A stretch of DNA of 64,000 nt from Paradevosia shaoguanensis (lineage in GTDB: Bacteria; Pseudomonadota; Alphaproteobacteria; Rhizobiales; Devosiaceae), in assembly GCF_016801025.1 (NCBI RefSeq), contig NZ_CP068983.1, positions 4,565,546 to 4,629,545 of the forward strand, in the 5' to 3' direction. Position numbers and translations under genes: made by a program. The first letter of the stretch is position 1, and every line of letters starts with the position of its first letter. Positions 50,244 through 57,766 of the stretch are shown here, one piece after another. The notes below the pieces were generated by a model. That model saw only the letters and a list, made by a program, of their open reading frames with translations, made no database searches and was not told the origin of the DNA.

Positions 50244-51230
50244 ATGCGTAGGCTTACGAGGAATGACGGATTAAATCCGTTGAGCCATCATCTCCTCTCG
50301 GGGCGAGTGCCGATGATGACCTTAGTTCACACTCTCGCCGTCGCCGAATATCTGAACTTCCGCCACGCCGCCAATGCGCTCGGCGTGGCGCAATCCAGCG
50401 TCAGCGCCCGCGTGAAGGCGCTGGAAGAAGACCTTGGCATCCTTCTGTTCGAGCGCCATGCGCGGGGTGTTCGGTTGACCGAGGCCGGACGCCACTTCGT
50501 CGAGCGGATCGCGGCCGGCATCGACCAACTCGACCATGCGGTGAAGACCGCCGGCATGGCGGCAGCCGGAGAAAGCGGCCGGCTTCGCATCGGTATCCAT
50601 GCCCTGATCCCTCGCAGCTTCCTCGCAAACTTGATCGGCCAATACCGCGAAGACCACCCCGGCGTTGAAGTCGAAATCACCGAAGGCACGGCCCGCGATG
50701 CGGTCATGCAGCTTCGCGCCGACCGGCTGGACGTGGTGTTCGTGGCCGGCACGCCCGAGCTGCCCGACTGCCATTCCCGCCACATATGGACCGAACCGCT
50801 CTTGGCGGTGTTACCGGAGCGGCATCCGTTCGCCGAGCGGTCGGCCGTTACATGGGCCGATCTGGCGGGCGAGACGTTCCTTGTTCGGCATGGCGGCACT
50901 GGCCCGCAAGTTCATAGCCATATCGTGCTGCGCCATGCCGGACTCTGGCCCGCGCCGTCGATCCTGCGCTTCGACGTGGGGCGCGGCGCGCTGCTGTCCA
51001 TGGTCGGACAGGGCTTCGGCATCACCATCGTCAGTGCGGCCACGGCGCTGTTGCCGTCAACCGGCATTGTCTTCTTGCCCTTCGCCGACGAGCCGGAGCC
51101 GGTCGCCTTCTCGGCTGTCTGGTCGCCGTCCAACCGCAGCGCGGCGCTTCGCAACCTCCTCAGCCTCGCCAACGACATGGACCGGCAGGTCTGCACGAAT
51201 TCAGTACTGCCACGGATAGCGAGGGCGTGA
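50244..51230 (+). CDS. LysR-family regulator, copy 2
   Basis: About 328 residues starting MRRLTRNDGL; an alternative start is MMTLVHTL at 50313 or 50316. Winged helix and effector domain are almost the same as copy 1, up to about 20 residues before the end, where the sequence changes into the reading of a relaxase fragment in another frame (the last residues NSVLPRIARA). It directly follows tet(G), 20 bases after its stop. In SGI1-type resistance islands a LysR-like orf also follows tet(G), as I recall. Confidence 0.88.
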   Translation: MRRLTRNDGLNPLSHHLLSGRVPMMTLVHTLAVAEYLNFRHAANALGVAQSSVSARVKALEEDLGILLFERHARGVRLTEAGRHFVERIAAGIDQLDHAVKTAGMAAAGESGRLRIGIHALIPRSFLANLIGQYREDHPGVEVEITEGTARDAVMQLRADRLDVVFVAGTPELPDCHSRHIWTEPLLAVLPERHPFAERSAVTWADLAGETFLVRHGGTGPQVHSHIVLRHAGLWPAPSILRFDVGRGALLSMVGQGFGITIVSAATALLPSTGIVFLPFADEPEPVAFSAVWSPSNRSAALRNLLSLANDMDRQVCTNSVLPRIARA

Positions 51231-51403
51231 GCTGCAAGTCCATCGGCACCGTACAATTATCCAGCAGCAAGTTCGCTGTGGTTGAAAAGAGCCATAAATG
51301 CACCCTTGTCCCGTGGAGGCAGGTCATCAACCGCCAGCTCGGCACCGAGGTCATGGCATCGTGCAGGGTGGATCTGTATCGTAGCAGTTGCGCGAGCAGA
51401 TAG
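51200..51403 (+). pseudogene. decayed copy of the relaxase 3' end, number 2
   Basis: The frame TDSEGVSCKSIGTVQLSSSK continues into FAVVEKSHKCTLVPWRQVIN and RQLGTEVM, matching the last 70 residues of the relaxase (about 45540-45757) with many substitutions, then a frameshift and weak similarity to the end. It overlaps the LysR copy 2 stop, which means the junction formed inside that gene's end. Longer and more diverged than fragment 1. No function expected. Confidence 0.85.
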
Positions 51404-51468
51404 GACTGGCGCTATAGGATCAACGCTATATTCGGCCTTCCTCTCAACAGCGTAGCGAACCGAAGTGG

Positions 51469-51491
51469 TCGCGGAAGCACCGTCCGCGACT
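51469..51491 (-). terminator. hairpin after the fabF-like gene
   Basis: Perfect 8-bp stem gtcgcgga-N7-tccgcgac directly past the fabF stop at 51493 on the minus strand. No T-run follows on that strand, so it may stabilise or help end the transcript. It also sits at the edge of relaxase fragment 2. Confidence 0.5.
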
Positions 51492-51492
51492 G

Positions 51493-52755
51493 TTATTGCC
51501 ATCGCCGGAAAGCGACACTTGCATTAACGCCGCCAAAGCCGAATCCGTTGGAAATGGCATGTTCCATGAGAATGGGTCGCGCAGATTGGTGAACTAGGTC
51601 GATACCTGCGGCAACAGGATCGGGGTTTTCTAAGTTTCTCGTTGGGGGAGCGACTTGATCCCGTAGGGCGAGTATCGTGAAAATCGCCTCAATGCCGCCT
51701 GCGGCACCAAGTAAGTGTCCGGTCGCCGATTTCGTGGCGCTTACCGCCACATCATGATCGCCCAAAATGGATTTTATCGCCGCTATTTCTCCACGATCCC
51801 CTACGGGGGTGGAGGTCGAATGAGCGTTCAAATGCTGAATATCGACTGGCTTCAACCCGGCACTCTGGAGCGCGATTTTCATCGCACGGGCCGCGCCTCG
51901 ACCATCCTCTGGACCGGCAGTCATATGGTGTGCATCAGCGGTAGTGCCGTATCCTACCAGTTCGGCTATGGGCTTGGCACCCCGAGCGAGGGCATGTTCC
52001 AGTTCCTCTATGACGATCAGACCCGCCCCTTCGGACATTACGAAACCATCGCGCCCGGCGTCGAACGGCCTCGACGCCAGTTCCGGGGTAGTATTGTAGC
52101 CGGTGGATAGTGCTCGGGCGGCAGCAAATGCGCCGAGACTAACCTTGTCAATGCATGCCTCTGCTCCGCCGCACAGAGCGATGTCGGCCTCGTTGGAGCG
52201 TATCAACCGCGCGGCGTCGCCGATGGCCTGAACGCTAGCAGCGCAGGCAGTTACAGGCGTGCCAATAGGACCTGTAAATCCATGCCTGATGGTAACCTGT
52301 CCTGCCGCGAGGTTGGCAAGAAACGATGGCACGGTAAACGGTGAGAGCCTCCGTGCTCCCCGTGTATCCGTTATGCGAACTGCCGAAGCGATAGCAGGAA
52401 ACCCGCCTATACCAGAGGCGATAATTGTCGCCGTGCGCTCACGTTCGTAGTCGCTCGTGGGATGCCATCCCGCCGTTTCGAGAGCCTCCTTCGCGGCCGC
52501 AAGTGCAAACAGAATGAAGCGATCCATTTTCCGTTGATCCTTTGTGTCAACGATCAAGTCGGGATCAAAACCGGCTTCGGAATCTTCAATCAGGCTGGGA
52601 ACGATTCCCCCGATCTTCACCGGTAGATCGTTGGAGATTTCATCGGGCAAACTCCTGATTCCCGATTTCCCGTCGAGAAGTCTTTTCCAGCTTGTTTCGA
52701 TGCCAGAACCAAGAGGGCCAACTAAACCCATGCCGGTTACAACAATTCGGCGCAT
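51493..52755 (-). CDS. beta-ketoacyl-ACP synthase, FabF type, on the mobile element
   Basis: 420 residues of the thiolase superfamily. Catalytic Cys in VTACAASVQAIGD and the two histidines in NAHSTSTPVGD and KSATGHLLGAAGG are all present, so the enzyme is probably active and elongates acyl chains. It has no ACP, ketoreductase or other fatty acid gene beside it. Together with an HxlR regulator it forms the third cargo block; a bypass of a synthase inhibitor is one possible reason for carrying a second FabF. Base composition is less GC-rich than neighbouring tra genes. Confidence 0.9.
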   Translation of the reverse strand: MRRIVVTGMGLVGPLGSGIETSWKRLLDGKSGIRSLPDEISNDLPVKIGGIVPSLIEDSEAGFDPDLIVDTKDQRKMDRFILFALAAAKEALETAGWHPTSDYERERTATIIASGIGGFPAIASAVRITDTRGARRLSPFTVPSFLANLAAGQVTIRHGFTGPIGTPVTACAASVQAIGDAARLIRSNEADIALCGGAEACIDKVSLGAFAAARALSTGYNTTPELASRPFDAGRDGFVMSEGAGLIVIEELEHALARGAKPIAELVGYGTTADAHHMTAGPEDGRGAARAMKIALQSAGLKPVDIQHLNAHSTSTPVGDRGEIAAIKSILGDHDVAVSATKSATGHLLGAAGGIEAIFTILALRDQVAPPTRNLENPDPVAAGIDLVHQSARPILMEHAISNGFGFGGVNASVAFRRWQ

Positions 52756-52759
52756 TGGA

Positions 52760-53269
52760 TTATTCCGTTTCTTTTTCTGAGCTTATTCGCTTCACGCGAT
52801 TTATGACGCGCATCGTTTCCTCTGTTGCGGCGGGGCCTGCCAGAAGAACGGTGTTTTCAGGAGTAATTGCTTCTCCTGTATCCGCGTCGATGATAACGGC
52901 GGTCCTCTCCCGTCCGGTTTTCTTGTCTCCAAGGCGCATGGCTATTTCATTGGGTGCAAGGTTCCGGTTCCCCCATGCGAACAGGGCGATTGCTACCGGA
53001 TAAAAATCTCGCCCCTTGTCGGTAAGGACGTATTCAAATCGAGGCGGATGATCATTGTATCGTCGCCTTTCAAACAGTCCTTCCGCCGTGAGATGCTTCA
53101 ATCGCCTCGCCAAAATGTTCGCGGAAATTCCGAGGTTTTTCTCGAATTCATCGAACTTGCTCAACCCTTGGAAGGCGTCTCGCAGGATCAAGATGCTCCA
53201 CCAGTCACCGACGCTTTCCAGCGCTCGGGCTGCGGGACATTCGGATGACAGAAAGCTTGTTCGTTGCAT
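52760..53269 (-). CDS. HxlR-family regulator of the fabF-like gene
   Basis: 169 residues. N-terminal Cys (SECPAARALESVGDWWSILILRD) and the winged helix (GLSKFDEFEKNLGISANILARRLKHLTAEGLFER) are HxlR marks. Many HxlR proteins sense reactive compounds through that cysteine, here Cys11. A C-terminal extension of about 50 residues (about 110-169) is additional. It precedes fabF by four bases, so both are one operon. A 9-9-9 palindrome lies before its start. Confidence 0.88.
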   Translation of the reverse strand: MQRTSFLSSECPAARALESVGDWWSILILRDAFQGLSKFDEFEKNLGISANILARRLKHLTAEGLFERRRYNDHPPRFEYVLTDKGRDFYPVAIALFAWGNRNLAPNEIAMRLGDKKTGRERTAVIIDADTGEAITPENTVLLAGPAATEETMRVINRVKRISSEKETE

Positions 53270-53284
53270 GGCACATCCATAATG

Positions 53285-53311
53285 ATGTAACTTCTATTAT
53301 GCAAGTTACAT
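53285..53311 (-). promoter_or_regulatory. probable HxlR operator
   Basis: Perfect inverted repeat atgtaactt-N9-aagttacat, 16 bases before the HxlR start. HxlR-type sites such as those of HypR and YodB are also GTAAC/GTTAC-like dyads. Its location suits autoregulation of the HxlR-FabF operon. The rest of 53312-53538 has no gene apart from the traG ribosome site. Confidence 0.75.
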
Positions 53312-53538
53312 CTATGACAGCGGCGACATGACGCGAGGGCCATCCGATGCGTCCGTTGCGGCGATTCGCCCAGCCAGTTGGGCAGCGGCGATCATCCCGC
53401 CGGATGACGGTGAAGGCACCCCGTCCTATTTGCCGCCGATAGTATCCGGCAGCTCTCCCGCACCCCCTTTCCTGTTGCCTGTCCCGATTTTGCCTACTCT
53501 CTGATCGGCTCCGTCTCTTTTGCCGACTGGAGCCTGCA

Positions 53539-55527
53539 TTGCGCGGAGGCCGAATCCTTTGGGGTCAAATCGCTGTCGTCTTCACCATCGTTCTGGTGAT
53601 GGTGTGGGCAGCGACGCAATGGACGGCGTTCCGCCTCGGGTTCCAGCCACAGCTTGGCGCACCATGGTTCGAGCTGGCGGGCCTGCCGGTCTATTATCCG
53701 CCCGCCTTCTTCTGGTGGTGGTTTTCGTTCGACGCCTACGCGCCCGCGATCTTCGTCGAGGGCGGCATCATCGCCGTGTCGGGCGGCTTCCTCGCCATCG
53801 CCGCCGCAATCTTCATGTCGATCATCCGCGCGCGGGAAGCGCGCAACGTCGCCACCTACGGATCGGCGCGATGGGCCGAGGACAAGGAAATCCGCAGCGC
53901 CGGCTTGCTTGGCCCCGATGGCGTCGTGCTCGGCCGATACGAACGGGACTATCTGCGCCATGACGGTCCCGAGCATGTCCTATGCTTCGCCCCGACGCGC
54001 AGCGGCAAGGGCGTCGGGCTGGTGGTGCCGACGCTGCTAACATGGCCGGCATCCGCCATTGTCCACGATATAAAAGGGGAAAACTGGACGCTGACAGCCG
54101 GCTTCCGGGCGAAGCACGGCCGCGTCCTGCTGTTCGATCCGACCAATGCCAGATCGTCCGCCTACAACCCGCTGCTGGAGGTCCGGCAAGGGGAATGGGA
54201 GGTTCGGGACGTTCAGAACATCGCGGATATTCTGGTCGATCCTGAAGGCAGCCTCGACAAGCGCAACCATTGGGAAAAGACCAGCCATAGCCTTCTGGTC
54301 GGCGCGATCCTGCATGTTCTCTATGCGGAGAAGGACAAGACGCTGGCGGGCGTCGCCAACTTCCTGTCCGATCCGAAGCGTCCGGTCGAGGCGACCTTGC
54401 GCGCGATGATGGACACGCCGCATCTCGGCGAGGCAGGCGTTCATCCCGTCATCGCGTCGTCGGCCCGCGAGCTGTTGAACAAGAGCGAGAACGAGCGCAG
54501 CGGCGTGTTGAGCACCGCCATGTCGTTTCTCGGCCTCTACCGCGATCCCGTGGTGGCGCGGGTGACGGCACGATGCGACTGGCGCATTGCCGATCTGGTC
54601 GGCAGCCGCCAGCCTGTCACGCTCTATCTGGTCGTGCCGCCGTCCGACATAAACCGCACCAAGCCGCTCATCCGCCTGATCCTCAACCAGATCGGCAGGC
54701 GCTTAACCGAGGAACTGACCACCTCCGGCAAGCGCCATCGGCTGCTGTTGATGCTGGACGAGTTTCCGGCGCTCGGCAGATTGGATTTTTTCGAGTCCGC
54801 CTTGGCCTTCATGGCGGGCTACGGAATCAAAGGTTTCCTGATCGCGCAGAGCCTCAACCAGATCGAGCGCGCCTATGGGCCGAATAACGCCATTCTCGAC
54901 AATTGCCATGTGCGCGTCAGCTTCGCCACGAACGACGAACGCACCGCCAAGCGGGTGAGTGACGCGCTCGGCACCGCGACCGAGATGCGCGATTCCACCA
55001 ACTACGCCGGCCATCGCCTCGCGCCGTGGCTAGGGCATTTGATGGTGTCGCGGCAGGAGACGGCCCGGCCGCTGCTCACGCCGGGCGAGATCATGCAGCT
55101 TCCGCCATCCGATGAAATCGTCATGGTTGCGGGCACGCCGCCGATCCGCGCGACCAAGGCCCGCTATTTCGAGGATGCACGGTTTCAGGAACGCATCCTG
55201 ACCCCGCCCGATCTGGTCGCCGCTCCGCTGGCGCCCAGCCCATCCGCCGATGATTGGTCCGGCCGCGTGGTCGCGGGGGAAAGCCGTTCCGCGACCGACG
55301 CCGCAGACGGGACCGAGGGCGATCCGGCCAATGCCGGCATCCGCCGCGAGCCGGAATTGCCCGAGCATGAGGAAATCGTCACCCCGCCACCAGCGCCCGA
55401 ACAGGAGTTCGAGTTTCTCGACGACGAGCCGGACGTTGACGCCGCCAAGGCCCGCGCCATGCGCCAGCGCATGAGGATGGTCGCGCGGCAGGTCGCCATG
55501 AACTCCGATGATGGCATTGAGCTTTGA
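53539..55527 (+). CDS. traG: conjugative coupling protein TraG/VirD4
   Basis: 662 residues. Two membrane segments near the N-terminus, then the ATPase with Walker A APTRSGKGVGL at about 152 and Walker B LLMLDEFPALG at about 400. It couples the relaxase-DNA complex to the transfer channel. The start is a TTG with GGAG six bases ahead; no better ATG exists. The C-terminal 90 residues are acidic and Pro-rich. A typical position, after relaxase and before CopG-trbB, though here three cargo blocks intervene. Confidence 0.94.
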   Translation: MRGGRILWGQIAVVFTIVLVMVWAATQWTAFRLGFQPQLGAPWFELAGLPVYYPPAFFWWWFSFDAYAPAIFVEGGIIAVSGGFLAIAAAIFMSIIRAREARNVATYGSARWAEDKEIRSAGLLGPDGVVLGRYERDYLRHDGPEHVLCFAPTRSGKGVGLVVPTLLTWPASAIVHDIKGENWTLTAGFRAKHGRVLLFDPTNARSSAYNPLLEVRQGEWEVRDVQNIADILVDPEGSLDKRNHWEKTSHSLLVGAILHVLYAEKDKTLAGVANFLSDPKRPVEATLRAMMDTPHLGEAGVHPVIASSARELLNKSENERSGVLSTAMSFLGLYRDPVVARVTARCDWRIADLVGSRQPVTLYLVVPPSDINRTKPLIRLILNQIGRRLTEELTTSGKRHRLLLMLDEFPALGRLDFFESALAFMAGYGIKGFLIAQSLNQIERAYGPNNAILDNCHVRVSFATNDERTAKRVSDALGTATEMRDSTNYAGHRLAPWLGHLMVSRQETARPLLTPGEIMQLPPSDEIVMVAGTPPIRATKARYFEDARFQERILTPPDLVAAPLAPSPSADDWSGRVVAGESRSATDAADGTEGDPANAGIRREPELPEHEEIVTPPPAPEQEFEFLDDEPDVDAAKARAMRQRMRMVARQVAMNSDDGIEL

Positions 55528-55537
55528 GGACACGCCC

Positions 55538-56017
55538 ATGACCACACGCACCCGCCTGAATATCTATTTCGACCCCGCGCTCATTCCGCAGATCGAGGCG
55601 ATGGCGCTGCGCCGCTCGGTGGCGTTGCGCCGCAATGTCTCGAAATCCGCCATCGTGGAGGCGGCGGTCATGTCCTACCTGTCCGGCGATGCCGACGACC
55701 AGCTTGAAGCCGCCATGTCGCGCCGATTGGACAAGCTCGGCCGCCAGATCGACACGCTCGACCTGGATCTCGCCGTCCTCGGCGAGACGGTCGCGCAGTT
55801 CATCCATTTCTGGATGACCATCACGCCGCCGCTTACGGGAGCCGCGCAATCCGCTGCCCGCGCCAAAGGCGCGGAGCGGTTCGAGGGCTTCATGCAGAAT
55901 CTCGGGCGGCGTCTGGCGACCGGCGACAGGTTCCTCAAAGAGCTGTCGCGCGACCTCGACTCACTTCCCGACGATCCGTTGCCAGACGAATCCGAGAGCA
56001 ACGGCGATCAAGAATAA
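55538..56017 (+). CDS. CopG-family protein
   Basis: 159 residues, starting MTTRTRLNIYFDPALIPQIE. The first 45 residues are a ribbon-helix-helix DNA-binding domain, followed by a helical part with one hydrophobic patch (FIHFWMTITPPLTG). Such a gene regularly sits between traG and trbB in alphaproteobacterial ICEs and may regulate the trb operon. Ten bases follow the traG stop. Confidence 0.88.
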   Translation: MTTRTRLNIYFDPALIPQIEAMALRRSVALRRNVSKSAIVEAAVMSYLSGDADDQLEAAMSRRLDKLGRQIDTLDLDLAVLGETVAQFIHFWMTITPPLTGAAQSAARAKGAERFEGFMQNLGRRLATGDRFLKELSRDLDSLPDDPLPDESESNGDQE

Positions 56018-56162
56018 GTATTCGGACCCGTCCTATTTACCGCCGTTCGCCGCCGATTGCCGCCGCCGCTTAGATACTTGTTGAACCGGCCCAATTCCGG
56101 GCTTTCTTAATCGACCTCGTCCGGGGACCGCCTGTTGCGCCCCGCCAGAAGCCGGGGCCGAC

Positions 56163-57146
56163 ATGACCACCAACCACCACAGACAGGAAGCGATCCAGCG
56201 CGGCGCGCGCATGTTGCGCACCGCGCTCGGCCCCGCAATCGCCCGGCTGCTCGAAGACCCGGTCGTAGTCGAGGTGATGTTGAACCCGGACGGCCGCCTT
56301 TGGGTGGATCGGCTGTCTGAAGGGCTTTCCGACACGGGCGAACGGCTGTCTGCCGCCGATGGCGAACGTATCGTGCGGCTGGTCGCGCATCATGTCGGCG
56401 CAGAGGTTCATGCCCGCAGCCCGCGCGTCTCGGCCGAGCTGCCCGAGAGCGGCGAGCGGTTCGAGGGCCTGCTGCCGCCGGTAGTCGCCGCGCCGGCCTT
56501 CGCCATCCGCAAACCCGCCGTCGCGGTGTTCACGCTCGACGACTATGTGGCGGCGGGCATCATGTCCGCCGATCAGGCCGCGACCCTACGCGCAGCCGTT
56601 TCCTCCCGTGCGAACATCCTCGTGACGGGCGGCACCAGCACCGGCAAGACCACGCTGACCAACGCGCTGCTTGCCGAGGTGGCGAAGACGCAGGATCGCG
56701 TCGTCATCATCGAGGACACGCGCGAGCTGCAATGCGCCGCGCCGAACCTTGTCGCCATGCGGACGAAAGACGGCGTGGCGACGCTTTCCGATCTGGTCCG
56801 TTCCTCGCTGCGCCTGCGCCCCGACCGTATTCCCATTGGCGAGGTGCGCGGTGCCGAAGCCCTCGACCTTCTGAAAGCGTGGGGCACCGGCCATCCGGGC
56901 GGGATCGGCACCATCCATGCCGGCACCGGCATCGGCGCGCTCCGTCGCCTTGAACAGCTCATTCAAGAGGCTGTCGTCACCGTCCCGCGCGCTCTCATCG
57001 CCGAGACTATCGACCTTGTTGCCGTCCTTTCCGGGCGCGGTTCCGCGCGCCGGCTGGCCGAGCTTGCCCGCGTCGAGGGGCTGGGGCCGGACGGCGACTA
57101 CCGCATCAACCCCGCAATCCAGACCAGCACAGGAGAATCTTCATGA
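56163..57146 (+). CDS. trbB: transfer ATPase TrbB
   Basis: 327 residues, a VirB11-type secretion ATPase. Walker A is [10 protein letters not shown] at about 157, Walker B-like [11 protein letters not shown] follows, and the His box [14 protein letters not shown]. It powers pilus assembly and DNA transfer at the inner membrane. It opens the trb operon; its stop overlaps trbC by four bases (ATGA). Confidence 0.95.
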   Translation: MTTNHHRQEAIQRGARMLRTALGPAIARLLEDPVVVEVMLNPDGRLWVDRLSEGLSDTGERLSAADGERIVRLVAHHVGAEVHARSPRVSAELPESGERFEGLLPPVVAAPAFAIRKPAVAVFTLDDYVAAGIMSADQAATLRAAVSSRANILVTGGTSTGKTTLTNALLAEVAKTQDRVVIIEDTRELQCAAPNLVAMRTKDGVATLSDLVRSSLRLRPDRIPIGEVRGAEALDLLKAWGTGHPGGIGTIHAGTGIGALRRLEQLIQEAVVTVPRALIAETIDLVAVLSGRGSARRLAELARVEGLGPDGDYRINPAIQTSTGESS

Positions 57147-57475
57147 TCCGCACGCTCACGCGCGGCTATCGCTTCGCCGCGACCGCCGCATCCACCCTTG
57201 CCATCAGCCTCATGCTCGCCCCGGCCGCCCATGCGTCCGGTTCGTCGATGCCATGGGAACAGCCCTTGCAGCAAATCCTCCAGTCCATTGAGGGGCCGGT
57301 CGCCAAGATCATCGCCGTCATCATCATCATCGTGACGGGCCTGACCCTCGCGTTCGGCGATACCAGCGGCGGCTTCCGTCGCCTGATCCAGATCGTGTTC
57401 GGCCTGTCCATCGCGTTCGCCGCATCGAGCTTCTTCCTGTCTTTCTTCTCATTCGGCGGCGGGGCGCTCGTTTGA
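57143..57475 (+). CDS. trbC: pilin precursor TrbC (VirB2-like)
   Basis: 110 residues. Signal-like N-terminus ending in the A-A-H-A-S type cleavage region around 35-40 and two membrane segments, the VirB2/TrbC pilin form. The mature peptide would be processed, and possibly cyclised, by TraF from this element. Overlaps trbB and trbD at its ends. Confidence 0.92.
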   Translation: MIRTLTRGYRFAATAASTLAISLMLAPAAHASGSSMPWEQPLQQILQSIEGPVAKIIAVIIIIVTGLTLAFGDTSGGFRRLIQIVFGLSIAFAASSFFLSFFSFGGGALV

Positions 57476-57756
57476 TGGCGGGCGGCCTCGAACAGCTCGA
57501 CGCGGTGCCGGGATTCTCGATCCCGGTCCACCGGGCGTTGACCGAGCATATCCTGCTCGGCGGTGCACCGCGCTCCATCGCCATCATGAACGGAACGCTC
57601 GCCGGGGCCGTGGGCCTCGGCCTGCGCCTCTGGCTGGTCGGCATCGCCATATGGGCCATCGGCCATTTCGCAGCCGTGTGGGCGGCAAAGCGCGATCCCC
57701 AATTCGTCGAAGTCGGGCGGCGGCATCTGCGCATCCCCGGCCATTTGGCGGTGTGA
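57475..57756 (+). CDS. trbD: TrbD (VirB3-like)
   Basis: 93 residues, one or two membrane segments (GAVGLGLRLWLVGIAIWAIGHF). VirB3-like proteins sit in the inner membrane beside the TrbE ATPase. The start overlaps the trbC stop as TGATG. The gene is in its normal place before trbE. Confidence 0.92.
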   Translation: MAGGLEQLDAVPGFSIPVHRALTEHILLGGAPRSIAIMNGTLAGAVGLGLRLWLVGIAIWAIGHFAAVWAAKRDPQFVEVGRRHLRIPGHLAV

Positions 57757-57766
57757 GGGCGCGGCC

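Noticed and set aside
53312..53538. A third LysR copy or relaxase fragment before traG
   Set aside because: I looked for the LysR helix-turn-helix text and the relaxase tail in all frames and saw neither; the stretch only leads into the traG ribosome site.
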